A stretch of DNA of 64,000 nt, from NCBI RefSeq assembly GCF_002104995.1, contig NW_024468249.1:2790001-2854000 (forward strand). Direction: 5' to 3'. A program made the position numbers and the translations under genes. Below, one piece after another: positions 32,293-43,037 of the stretch. This stretch comes from Linderina pennispora. Its lineage: Eukaryota; Kickxellomycota; Kickxellomycetes; Kickxellales; Kickxellaceae. Below the pieces are notes generated by a model. The model made no database searches and was not told the DNA's origin. It was given only the letters and a program-made list of their open reading frames with translations. The first letter of the stretch is position 1. The number at the start of each line of letters is the position of its first letter.

Positions 32293-32458
32293 ATGAACGC
32301 CTACACTGCTGTCCTTGTCATCGCCGCTGTTGCTGCTGCTGCCAGCGCTCAAGTCGTCGGTGGTGGTCCCTGGTAATTATTTCCCAGGTATCGACCAGCT
32401 GGCTCGCACCCTCACTGCGCTAGCAGCCGAGCTCGCATCGCGAGCAGAGTATTTCTAG
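32293..32458 (+). CDS. Small secreted protein, 54 aa, one frame break
   Basis: ATG 32293 opens a clear signal peptide (MNAYTAVLVIAAVAAAASA), cleaved probably before QVV. After VVGGGP one extra base in the CCC at 32368-32370 throws the frame into TAA. Skipping it continues GNYFPGIDQLARTLTALAAE and ends in AEYF at TAG 32456-32458. The mature part would be about 35 residues: a Gly-rich start, then an amphipathic helix. No cysteine. Strong TATA box upstream. Without the extra base this is a typical small secreted or effector-like peptide; function unknown. Confidence 0.6.
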
Positions 32459-32526
32459 TAAATAACATGTTATGTCATCTTTCATCACGCTTTCTTCGAA
32501 TATATGTACTGGTACCAACTTGCTTG

Positions 32527-33459
32527 TTAGATTTGGGCAGAATGGTATATGGTTTCCATTTGCTTAATAATGTCCTCTATGCGCCTGCGCTGCCATAGTA
32601 CCTGGCGCTCGAGCCGCGTGTTGCCACGCACTTTCAAATAGTACGAGGCAGAGTGTGCTGGGCTGGAGAATTTTGGTGCGTAGGCAAAAGTGGAATGGCA
32701 CATCAACGCCCATATCGACGAGCCCATGCCAAAATACATGCGGAATGCAGAGCACGTTTGTGCCAAGTTGTAGATGCTGTGCAGCTCCAGGTTTGCTACA
32801 ATTCCGAGCAAAACATGCGGTGGGAGTGATAGCAAGTCATACTTGACTTTGGCTGGAGGAGGCAGTTGCTCTGGTGGTTCAAATTCTGAGCACCGGTGTG
32901 AGTCGGCCGGCGAAAGCGGGGGCGTTAAAAGCTGGTGAGGAATATCACGCTCTCCACTGTCCAGAAGCAGATCCGCACACTCTGCCGCCACCGCTCCCAG
33001 TGGCATATCTCTGCATGTGCTGAATTCCAGCGATAGTGGTGTCGCAGGAATATCAGTGGGGTCACACATCATCCAGTGCGAGTATGCATCTGGGGGCACG
33101 CGTTTAGGCGTAGGCAAGGCCAGCACTCCACGGGGTCCAATGTGGGGTGCCAGTTTGTGCATCAGGCTGTGTGAGTCCACCATGCACGTCGTCTCGAGCC
33201 GTTCTGTCAGCAGCGCATAGCATGATCTATGAACTGATAGACAGTGGGTGGGGTTGGCCGGATCAAAAGATTCGTAGACATGGTAGGTGTACCCGACGCA
33301 TGCCATAACGTTGTGATCGCTGTTGTGCTTCCATGTCAGTGCGGGGTGCGAAATTCCGCGTCTGCCAAGTACTCTGGCGTTACTCAAGTGGCGCCGATCG
33401 CGGAGTGTCAAATGAGGTAGCACATCGTCAGGAATAAAGCACGGTGCTACACAGGACAA
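32527..33459 (-). CDS. F-box protein (5' end unresolved)
   Basis: 310 codons from a TTG at 33459. The frame is open further, to about 33567, without an ATG, reading IGYSVLWRRKQHPLFNPPAL before FIPDDVLPHL, so an upstream exon with the true start is likely (a CCATAG acceptor lies at about 33550). The F-box sits at about residues 205-245: YDLLSLPPHVLLGIVANLEL then IYNLAQTCSAFRMYFG. This is the SCF ubiquitin-ligase adaptor motif that binds Skp1. Substrate-recognition sequence is not identifiable. The C-terminus is basic and helical. Confidence 0.6.
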   Translation of the reverse strand: MSCVAPCFIPDDVLPHLTLRDRRHLSNARVLGRRGISHPALTWKHNSDHNVMACVGYTYHVYESFDPANPTHCLSVHRSCYALLTERLETTCMVDSHSLMHKLAPHIGPRGVLALPTPKRVPPDAYSHWMMCDPTDIPATPLSLEFSTCRDMPLGAVAAECADLLLDSGERDIPHQLLTPPLSPADSHRCSEFEPPEQLPPPAKVKYDLLSLPPHVLLGIVANLELHSIYNLAQTCSAFRMYFGMGSSIWALMCHSTFAYAPKFSSPAHSASYYLKVRGNTRLERQVLWQRRRIEDIIKQMETIYHSAQI

Positions 33460-33567
33460 GGCGGTATAAGGCAGTGCCGGCGGGTTAAAAAGGGGGTGCT
33501 GTTTTCTCCGCCACAGAACAGAGTAGCCTATGAGCGAAGCAATTTGGCTATGGGGTACAAAGGAAAG

Positions 33568-35181
33568 TTATTGCAAATACGTACCGGCACAGATACAGCA
33601 GTATTCTACGCTTGGGCGATCAGCAGAGAGAGTTTGCAGAAGGCAATATAAAACGCAAGGGTGCTTTTTTAGTAGCGATCGCTCTTTTGTGCACTCCTCG
33701 GCTGGCACACAGCAGACATATTGGGCTGCGGCGGTGTTGGTCCTGTTGACATTCAAACTTACTGCTTGTGGAACCAGACGCGTGAGTGTGTAACACTGGA
33801 CATTTTTCCAGAAGGCCGTGTCTACTGGCAATTGCTGTCTGAACGGGCTCAAGGTTTTAATTGTCCGACCAACCAAGCTACACAGACGCGACTAATGCAG
33901 CGGATAGCCGATGCGGGACTGTATATGTGTGTGGGCTAGCCAGGTAAGTGCAAAGGCGGTGAGGGATGAGGAGGGTATGTGTGCGTGTCGGTGCGATATC
34001 GGTATTATAACAAGTGGTATACAAATATACTAGGTCTGAGGATGGGGTATTTGAGCATGAAACAAGGGGCAGAAAGTGGGCGTCGGAGAGGAGGAAAGGG
34101 ACAGAGCGAAGGATGAGCAGGCACGCCTGCGCGCTAGTTTATCTGCATTTGCAGCAAATATGTGGCTGCTGCATGGAAGGCAAGTGACCTGGGCGCTCCG
34201 TAGATGCGAAGTGAGGCATACAGTAGCAGTATTCGCATATAAAACAAACGCAGTTGTTGCAGCCTCGCTTGGCCATTCCTTCGTTGAAAAGCCCCCGCGT
34301 ACCTGCTGTGCTGCTTATGCTTCGATTTTCACATGTTGCGGCTGATCACCCGCCTCTTTTTCCTTTGACCATGGCCATGTTTTATTCCACCACAAGCCGA
34401 TTGCAGACATGGCTCGGGTCATTGGGTAGGCGGCAGGACAGTGCCTGCGTGGAGAGCAGAGGCTACGGATTGATACCTGCTTGACACATGCAGCTGCGCT
34501 CAAATCACATGCGTCTGCAATACCCAGCGCTCTTCACAGAGCAAGACTCTGTCCACAACATGGGCTTGCTGGGATTGGTCATCGCTGCTGGTGCCCACTC
34601 GTAAAGAAAAGCTGTATTCTAGGAAGCTTGACCTCTCAGTAAATAGCCAGGGATCTCCGGTTCGTAGTTAGCGACAAAACTACTTGAGCCTAGCAGTATG
34701 GTGGGGTACTAGACAGGGCACTTGGTCAAAAGCTGTAAGGCTCAGAATGGAGCTATGGTTATTCCCATTGCATCCCGCAGCTCATCGCTGGTGCCTGCAC
34801 TGATGCTGTTGCCGGCAGGTATGGCCAGCATGGAGGAGAGTATAGAGGTAAGCGAATCTAAACAGGTACAGACAACAGTGACAGAGACCGTAGCGATTAG
34901 ACGGTAGCCAGAGCAAAGCGTGCTGCCGGAAGCCCTTCTCCGCCACTGCCATCTACGCAAAAGCCTTGTGCCGTCGCACACCATGCCGATATTTGGAGCA
35001 TTGTTGCTGGCACCAGCTAGAGCGCCTGCATGGATCATGATCAAATCGCCTAATCTGAACATTCCAGAGAGCACCCATTAAAGCGCTCAATATTTGGGGG
35101 CTTTGGCTTTGCTCCGCCTCTGTTTATTTACTATTAGCCTGCAATTTAGCCCAATCCAGCTCCATTTATTTGCCATCGACA
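33568..35181. other. Intergenic region
   Basis: 1.6 kb with no supported gene. Purine-rich and AT-rich patches near 33950-34110. The last 100 bp are the poly(A) polymerase leader. Confidence 0.4.
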
Positions 35182-37318
35182 ATGAGCACGACAAAGTACC
35201 TTGGCGTCACTCCGCCTGTCTCCACCTCTCTGCCGACTGCGGAGGAGTTGGTGGTCACGGAGAAACTACTTGAGGTGCTGAAGGCGGCCGGGCAATTCGA
35301 AACCGAGGAGGCCAGTCGCAACCGGTAAGTGACTAGGAAAAGAAATGCACTGTGCTACTCTGCCTTGAATTCTGTCTCCATTTGGCCTCATTAACGTCTA
35401 TTCTTTCGCCGGCGCGGTTTCCCTAGTGAGCTTGTATTGGGAAAAATCGACAAATTGACGCAAGAGTTTGTGTACAAGGCGTCGCTGAAGCACGGGCTGC
35501 CCGAGTCAGTTGCGCGCGACTGCCACGGCAAAATATTCACATTTGGATCGTACCGACTCGGTGTACACGCTGCTGGTGCTGATATCGATACGCTGTGTGT
35601 GGCTCCAGCACATGTCACTCGCGAAGACTTTTTCGAGATTATGCACGGGCTGCTCAAGGGCCGCCCCGAGGTCGAGGAGCTGACGCCAGTGCACGATGCG
35701 TTTGTGCCCGTCATCAAAATGCAGTTTGGTGGGGTTGATATCGACCTGACGTTTGCGTCGCTGCAGTTGCCGACAATTGCCGAAGACCTGGAGCTGCTGG
35801 ACACGAATCTGCTGCGCAACCTAGATGATGCCAGTATTCGAAGTGTCAACGGGTCGCGTGTGACTGATGAAATCCTGCGGCTGGTGCCAAACATACCAAA
35901 CTTCCGACTGGCGCTGCGGTGCATTAAGCTGTGGGCCAAGCGGCGTGCGGTGTACTCGAACGCTATGGGGTTCTTTGGTGGTGTTGCGTGGGCTATGCCT
36001 GTTGCGCGTGTGTGCCAGCTGTACCCGAATGCGTGCGCGGGTACTATTGTTGCACGGTTCTTCCGCATCATGTTCAACTGGAAAGTGGCCGTCGCCTGTC
36101 TTGCTCAAGACAATCGAGGACGGTCCGCTGCAGGTGCGTGTGTGGAATCCAAAACTGTATGCTCAGGACGAGGCACACAAGATGCCAATCATTACGCCTG
36201 CGTACCCGTCGATGTGCGCGACCCACAACGTGTCGACATCAACCAAGACGATCATCATGGCCGAGTTCAAACGCGGTGCTGAAATCACTGACCGTATTAT
36301 GACCAAAAAGGCGGTCTGGGACGAGTTGTTTGAGAAGAGTGATTTCTTCTACAGGTATAGACACTATCTGCAGGTGAATGTTACATCCGAAGACGAAGAC
36401 GACCACCACCGTCTGCATGGTTTGGCGGACGCGCGTATCAGACACTACATCATGAAGCTCGAGGATGACCGATCAGATCGTGCTTGCCCACCCGTATATC
36501 AAGAGCTTTGATCACAGCTTTGTTGCAACTACTGATGAGGAAGTCCGCAAGATCCGCCAGGGAGTCCTGCCCGAGACTGACGCAAGCAGCGAGAGTAAGA
36601 CGAGCGGTGAGGGTAAGGCCAAGGCTGAGAACGAGGCTGAGAACGAGGCTGAGAACGAGGAGAAGGGCTCTAAGAAGAAGCTGTACACGTCGGCATTCTA
36701 CATTGGGCTGCTGATTAAGGAACGGCCAGTCCAATAGCACTGGGAAGCAGCGCATGGATCTATCATGGGCCACCCAGGAGTACATCAAGCTCATTAAGGT
36801 GCCGGATCTGTGGAAGGAGGAGTCGATGTCAATGACGGTGCGGTTCTTGCGTGGCCCGCAGCTGCCGGACGAGGTGTTTGATGGTCAGCCGCGCAGCCGC
36901 AAACACAAATCTTTGAAGAAGCGCCAGAGCGATGGAGCGGCCAGCGACGGGCAGCAGAGTGCCTCTGAGCAACAGAACAAGAAAACCAAAGGTTGCCAGT
37001 GCTGCAGTACCATCCACAAGTGGATTCGCTGCCGCACAGAGCAGTGCAGCGAAAGAGTCCATGCCTACAGCAGAAGCAAGCAAGGCGGCGCTGGCCGAGG
37101 CTGGCACCAGCTCCTCTGGGGCGTCGAAGCCTGGCCAAGAGCAGGGTGGAGCAGGCCCAACGGTAAGTAAGTCGGGCGAGGCTAATGGTGGAGCTCCAGG
37201 AGCCACATCTCAGAAGCCACCGACGCCTGACCTGACCACCCTCCCCACTATCGCAGCACCAGTCCCTCCTGCCGCAAAAACAGGCGGCATCAAGCTGAAG
37301 CTGGCTGGGTCGTCATGA
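35182..37318 (+). CDS. PAP1: Nuclear poly(A) polymerase Pap1, two exons, four +1 frame breaks
   Basis: Adds poly(A) tails in the cleavage/polyadenylation complex. Exon 1 (35182-35324, MSTTKYLGVTPPVSTSLPTA...) joins exon 2 at 35427 across an intron (GTAAGT to CCCTAG) at EASRNR|ELVLGKI. The nucleotidyltransferase site is complete: FGSYRLGVHAAGADID with its two Asp, and the third Asp in FGGVDIDLTFASLQ. The central domain (MGFFGGVAWAMPVARVCQLY), RNA-binding region (VLAHPYIKSFDHSF, FYIGLLIKE, DLSWATQEYIKLIK) and a low-complexity C-terminus follow. The frame shifts +1 at the AAA of 36082-36084, near 36469, near 36732 and at 36988-36992. Without these four bases the CDS is 677 codons. As an essential gene with perfect conservation elsewhere, the breaks are probably sequence errors. 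Confidence 0.88.
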
Positions 37319-39360
37319 AAAGCAGCATGCTGCCTTACAACTTGTTTTTGCCGTTTTTAGGTGTTGGCCTGATCCCACTATTTTAATAAATTGACCGCTT
37401 GTTCTTTCCGGATATTACTAGTGCTGCATATTGATTTTTGGCTGTGCCAGTGGCCTTACGTTGCATACAGGTGCGTGAGACGATGCAAAGCATTGCTCGC
37501 TCTGGTGCTTGCTCGTTTCCAGTGGAATAGCGGAACAGCAAAGAGCGGGTCAGCGGGAATGGCCTTGAGCTGTGTTGGGCATGTCCGCAGCAAATTTCCA
37601 CGTACCACATCCAACCATCCATCCTGCATCGAGCTCCTGCAAAGGCATTTCTGCCAGCATCGCCGTTGCTCAAAAGCTGGCTATAACGCTTGCTCCACAT
37701 TTTGCTGCCCTTCGCATCGGTGACAGGCGGGATTTGCAACCAAGATCTGTCATGCACAATGCGGTGGGGCATTGCTGGTTTGCATTATGTGGCCTGACTG
37801 AGCTGTGGACTGTCACTGCATATCTGCTGCATTCCAGCGAATATTGCTGGCACTTACTCGGGTGACATCCTTATCCATCCTGGAGGCATTGATATTATCC
37901 AGCCAGTAGCTGCCAAATACGGCAGGCATATTCATGCCGGCTGCCGCTGCACAATTGGCCCGGCGAGCAAGGCAATCTGTGGCCAGCTCAATGGACAAAG
38001 GGTGTTCCTTGTCCATTCTTACATACCTTCACTCGCCAGGCATGGAAGGTCTTGCCTACAGGCGTCGCTCACTTCCTTACGATTTTCATTGAGCGCCGCA
38101 ACAAAAGCTAGACCAGAACTGGTACTGGCATTCTTTTGAACTTTGTGCGATCAACTCCATCAGCAGATCTGCCTGTCAGCAGCGTTTGCAGTCAAGGTGT
38201 ACATCGAGCAAAAGAAACGGAAAATCCGAGCCCCGGCAGATTTTCCTATGTCACTTGGCCATTTGTTGTGGGAACTAACTCGAAGAGGATAGCAGAGATG
38301 GCTCTGGCCAAACCGCTAAAAAAAGGCACCGAGATCAATAGGAGCCGGTCTGCATGGCCGATGCTGAAAGAAGTAGTGAACGCATTGAGCTTATATTGCC
38401 CAAATAATGGCCGCGTATATCATACATGCTCTGCTGCCTTGCATATTTGGAGACACTGCTTCTAAAAATCCGCACACCCTACCTCCTGCAACGTGGATTG
38501 GGATTGGATAGACGTCCATTCGGCGGTGGACGGGCGGACATTATCTGTCATGGGATCAGGCAGCCCAGCACCAACATAGCCTTGACACGCTATTTGTGGA
38601 GAAGTGCTGTGACGATCCCATTGATGATGCTTTGCAGGCTGGATCCGGCGAGATTGTCGCCGTGTATGTCGGAGGGTGAGGTTCAGACGGCCCGCTTTTT
38701 TGCGGCGATGTGTGATCTCTACATCACTAGTCCTTTTTTGCTCTTTTCTGGAATTACGGTTGGTGATGCACTGCGCACAGGCTGGCATATGGTGGATCGA
38801 TCTGCAGTCAGCGGCAGATCAACTAAACCAGATCCAACCTTGTCCTTTTTTTCGCAGGCAGAGCCTTTTGATGAGCAATCTTTTTGCAGCCCCATCTTCT
38901 ATGGTTCTGAGACAGCAGGTTGCTCAAAGGGAAATGTTGGAAACAGGATATTAGCATGGTTTGGTACGTCCGCGCCGGTCAATAAAAGTGGCGAGTTCAA
39001 TGGGGGCAATGCCCCGAAGATTTCCGCCACCACATTCACGCATACTTGTCGAAGATCAATGTGTACACTCTGCACCATTTGCAAAGGAGCGAGCAGTGGG
39101 TTGATGGGGAAGGAGTTGGCTGCAGAGTGTCAAGGTGGCGGCTCTGTGAATCCATAGAAAAACGAAGGAACCAGGAGGCTGCATCTGGGGGTATTTGCCC
39201 CTGTGTGCTGCTACAACGATGCAGTCTGGCTCTTGGGTATAAAAGAACTGCTACTGTCTCCTATATTCCACTCACATCCATACGACATATTTCACCACCA
39301 AAGCAGCATTTGCAGCTAGCTATTGATCATTTAACTGTCTCTCAAGCACATCTGACGACT
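37319..39360. other. Intergenic region
   Basis: 2 kb. A 243-codon frame at 38426-39157 has no start ATG context or domain and mixed composition; I do not call it. The end is the promoter of the CBM9-like gene. Confidence 0.4.
39238..39244 (+). promoter_or_regulatory. TATA box of CBM9-like gene A
   Basis: TATAAAA, 117 bp before ATG 39361. Confidence 0.6.
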
Positions 39361-40033
39361 ATGCGCTCGCCTATCTCAAGCATCGTCCTAGCCTATCGCT
39401 GCTCTCACCTCGCTGGCCAGTGCTGCTGATCTAAACGTCCCGGCCTGCCCTGCAACTGCAACTGCCTCGTTCAATCAGGCTATCCCTGATCTTGCGCCAT
39501 GCCCACAGACTACTGTTGACCTCTGCTACACGTCTACAGCTCTGAACTTGGTGTTCACAGCATACGGTGAGACCAACTTCTACTTTGATCCCTCGCAGAC
39601 TACTAATGGCGACATCTGGGCCTACGAGGTCATGGAGGCATTCATCTACAAGGGAACCGACAATCCTCAGACCTATTTCGAGTACGAAGTGAGCCCGAAC
39701 AACGTCACCTACAATGCGTTTATTTTTAATCCGTCGCGCACCCGCGCAGCAGGTACTCCGTTCGATCATGCATTCGTCTCAAACCCATTCGGCGACGGCT
39801 TCAAGGTCACCACGGCACTGGATAAGCCCAACAACAAGTGGATTTCGACCTCATCGATCCCGCTCGCCCTGTTCAACGCTGAGAACCCAAAGGGCACCAA
39901 CTGGCGCATGAACTTCTTCCGCACAGTCACTGGCCCAACCACTTACCCGGACCAGCAGCTGTGCGGCTGGAAGAACACGAACGCAATGAATTTCCACATT
40001 ACTCCTTTCTTTGGAACCGTCGCCTTTGTTTGA
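39361..40033 (+). CDS. Secreted CBM9-like carbohydrate-binding protein, copy A, one frame break
   Basis: Tandem paralog of the gene at 41878. ATG 39361 starts MRSPISSIVLA. One extra T at about 39394 must be skipped to read IAALTSLASAADLNVPACPA, a normal signal peptide; the rest is uninterrupted to TGA 40031-40033 (223 aa). The fold is that of the CBM9/DOMON-like family: VFTAYGETNFYFDPSQTTNG, DIWAYEVMEAFIYKGTDNPQ, YFEYEVSPNNVTYNAF, PKGTNWRMNFFRTVTG, and FFGTVAFV at the C-terminus. It presumably binds sugars outside the cell. Cysteines pair in the N-terminal linker and QLCGW. Compared with copy B the central 160 residues are about nine-tenths identical, with the signal peptide and linker diverged. 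Confidence 0.7.
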
Positions 40034-41877
40034 ACACCTTACTTGAAGACGCAGCCTATGCATTTGATAATACATTACACTTTCTTAATCCACACAGCAA
40101 TGGCTATATATGCTACCCAAAGTTTGTTGCTTGAGAGGACGACAAACCAGCTCACTTTCGGCTGGTGGCTCCATGTGCCTGTCCCTTGTGCTATTGTGTA
40201 CTCGATTCTTAGGAGGATCGCATCGGCTATCTGGATGTAATGCCGTTATATTGGGCGGGGTGTAAGCCGTATGGTCACCACTACACCTCTTGTGTCTTTT
40301 TCTCAGGATGCAGCGCTCGGTGAGTTCTCCAAGAGGGGCATATTTTTGCTGTATGTGGGGACCATCCCCCAGGGGTACCAACCCTTTACCCTTTTTGGCG
40401 CGGGGGAACCTCCGCACTGTGCTCAACTGACGATTTACCTGCAGAATATGTACACTTGCTTGGTACTGCGTCGGCACTCCTTGAGAATCGATAGGCAGCA
40501 GATGGGCTTTGTTTATTTTGGTAAGCATTCCGCATTCTGTTGGCAAACTCGCGCTTTTGTGCAAGCATTTTTGTGGGGCTTTCTGCACTTCACGCATAGA
40601 GGGATGGGGCCAAGATAGCAGCGGGTAGTTCCAGGCTGCATGCATACTTCGCATACCTCCGAACAATATGTGGCCATTCTTGGCGCAGAGGCGAGCAATT
40701 GGCCGTAGTCAGCTGTGCGCAAAGATGGCAGGGGTCCAGCAGCAAATACGACCTTCAAGGCTGAGCAGTCATGTGGATGGCACGATCACAAAGAGCCATT
40801 TTCACACACATTGTCCACTGCATTTCCACCAGGCACTGAGTGTATAGATGATTTGTGGATCGAGGAAAGGCGAGGAGCTATCCTCGCCTATTTCTGCAAT
40901 TGCCAGGTGAACCCCGGCCAGCCAGTGACCAACCAATACTCGTGCATTCGCTTTTTGATACTGGTTTCTCCTCTGAACAAGACCCTTGGAATCCTACAGG
41001 TGGCCAGAGCGCATAGATGTTTGCCCGCTCTGATTGTACTCCAGATCTTCAGGCAATAAATGCCATGTCCATAAGGAGCGCAAGAGTATGTCCACTCTCG
41101 TCGAATGCATTCGTATATATCACGTCGGTTTCAGGCTTCCAGGCACGGTAGCAGGAGAATAATAACGCTCAACACTTTACTTTTACCAACGAATCCTGCA
41201 GGAACCCTCATTCGTGTTATGTTCTCCGTATTTGATATTCTGCAGTTCGCCACTGATCTACTGTTCTCCTTTGTGATCTTGCAGAATACCAAAGATAATT
41301 ATTAGGCATGAAGGCATGTATGCTCCTTGGCTTGACCTCAAGCTGTGTTTATATTCTGGTAGAACCCGCTCCTTCATTGCCCAAATGTTTTTGCCGTTCA
41401 CAGTTTTAGGTATTCGTTATGTTTGTAAGAATTCTGCAGTTTGTGAGCATACAAAAAGGATAGCAGCCAATCCACAGTTCCGCTGTTTGCAACAACCGGC
41501 GAAGGGACTGCAGTTGCATGCATCGCGTGAGCGGAAGCACTGCCCTTTCGCACCACCTTGTTGGCGGCATGCTGCAAACAGAATAATGTCGCGGGCGTGG
41601 GTGCAATCATGTGTGTCATGGGTTTCCTCCGCTGCTACGAACGCCGTTGAGAGGGCTTGGTAAAGACCTATATAAGGTGGGGAAAACATGGCGTCGTCTC
41701 TCCGCACAAACCACACTCACCACCAGAGCCACCATCTACTCGTCTCTTCTTCCCTCTCTTTATCTTTTACTTAATATAATTCCTACTCAGCCATCGTCGT
41801 GACCGCACCTTTCAACTTGCACACTTGCTATCCGCCGAGCCACTACTCAACCACCCTGCTTATTGTTAATTCCAACA
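40034..41877. other. Intergenic region between the CBM9-like paralogs
   Basis: 1.8 kb. A Cys-rich frame on the minus strand near 40,520-40,680 (ATYCSEVCEVCMQPGTTRCY) is noted but unsupported. A TATATAA at 41669-41675 and a pyrimidine-rich leader precede copy B. Confidence 0.4.
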
Positions 41878-42585
41878 ATGTACTCGCTTACCTCGATCAT
41901 CGCTCTTGGGGCTACCATCTTTGCCGCCTTCGCCAATGCCAATGGTGCCAGTGACAAGCCTTGCCCGCCAACCAAGGCAGATGTTCAAGTGCCTGCCTGC
42001 CCCTCAACAGTGACTGTCAGATTTGACAAGACTATTCCTGAGCAAACTGCATGCCCGCTGACCACTATCGGCCTGTGCTACACGTCTACAGCTCTGAACT
42101 TGGTGTTCACAGCATACGGTGAGACCAACTTCTACTTTGACCCCTCGCAGACTACTAATGGCGACATCTGGGCCTACGAGGTCATGGAGGCATTCATCTA
42201 CAAGGGAACCGACAATCCTCAGACCTATTTCGAGTACGAAGTGAGCCCGAACAATGTCACCTACAACTCATTTGTGTACAACCCGTCGCGAGTGCGCACT
42301 ACGGGTGCGCCTTTCGACCATGCGTTCATCTCTGATCCGTTTGGGGACGGCTTTAAGGTCACCACGGCGCTGGATAAGCCCAACCACAAGTGGGTTTCGA
42401 CCTCATCGATCCCGCTCGCCCTGTTCAACGCTGAGAACCCAAAGGGCACCAATTGGCGCATGAACTTCTTCCGCACAGTTACTGGCCCAACCACTTACCC
42501 GAACCAGCAGTTGTGTGGCTGGAAGAATACAGGAAAAGCCAGTTTCCACATCACCCCTGCTTTCGGGACTGTTGCCTTTATATAA
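41878..42585 (+). CDS. Secreted CBM9-like carbohydrate-binding protein, copy B
   Basis: 235 aa from ATG 41878; an in-frame non-ATG codon lies upstream but homology to copy A and the signal peptide (MYSLTSIIALGATIFAAFAN) fix this start. Cys-rich linker (DKPCPPTKADVQVPACPS). The beta-sandwich has the same signatures as copy A (VFTAYGETNFYFD, DIWAYEVMEAFIYKGT, KGTNWRMNFFRTV, AFGTVAFI). In CBM9-type modules the paired aromatic residues stack on sugar ends; the analogous aromatics here are the Trp of DIWAYE and GWKN, which is inference. Intact, with a TATATAA about 205 bp upstream. No catalytic domain is attached, so it is a free-standing binding protein, possibly a wall protein or lectin-like effector. 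Confidence 0.78.
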   Translation: MYSLTSIIALGATIFAAFANANGASDKPCPPTKADVQVPACPSTVTVRFDKTIPEQTACPLTTIGLCYTSTALNLVFTAYGETNFYFDPSQTTNGDIWAYEVMEAFIYKGTDNPQTYFEYEVSPNNVTYNSFVYNPSRVRTTGAPFDHAFISDPFGDGFKVTTALDKPNHKWVSTSSIPLALFNAENPKGTNWRMNFFRTVTGPTTYPNQQLCGWKNTGKASFHITPAFGTVAFI

Positions 42586-43037
42586 CCCAGTACATTTACC
42601 AGCACCAATAACTATGGAACTTTATTGCAATAATACACTGACAAGAATACTGCTATTGCAAATCAGATTCTGGTGTACTTTCAGCCAACCCTACAACCAA
42701 GTATGCACACATTCCACCCCATGCTTAATCTAGAAACACAATAGATTACATACATGACTCGCTGTCGCTTGATGCACAGGTTGCGCATGTAATAGCTACT
42801 GGGATAGCTTATCCAATGCATGATTATTCTGGATGACACGGACAAATTTTCTGCTCTACGGTTGTGGGACATCTTATTAAAGGTACTAGAAGCACTTTGC
42901 TTGCGATGTGAGCTCGGCTACTAGTCAGCATGGCTCGACACATCGATAAAAGCATCACGGTGAACCGACCATTTGAACATGTCTGATGATTATCAGCGAA
43001 ATGATGACCTTGCTCATCTTCTGTCTCGATAGCCTGC
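42586..43037. other. Downstream flank of the Fanzor remnant
   Basis: 452 bp. No gene. In TnpB/Fanzor elements the guide RNA is encoded at the nuclease's 3' side, so 42800-43037 is where a relic would sit. I cannot identify one by eye. Confidence 0.3.

Noticed and set aside
34742-35074. 110-codon minus-strand frame upstream of PAP1
   Set aside because: No domain; lies in the PAP1 promoter region.
21347-37318. Programmed +1 ribosomal frameshifting as the cause of the many frame breaks
   Set aside because: Several breaks end at a stop (CAA-TAG, TGG-TAA), which first suggested slippery stops, but in Pcc1, GLTP and PAP1 the frame must change well before any stop and at unrelated codons, and the CHAP paralog shows a plain base insertion.
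38426-39157. 243-codon plus-strand frame before CBM9-like copy A
   Set aside because: No recognisable motif, signal peptide or repeat; overlaps a competing minus-strand frame of equal quality.
40513-40758. Cys-rich minus-strand frame (YCSEVCEVC, LCVKCRKPH)
   Set aside because: Tempting as a zinc-binding protein, but short, no promoter or homolog recognised, and adjacent frames are broken.
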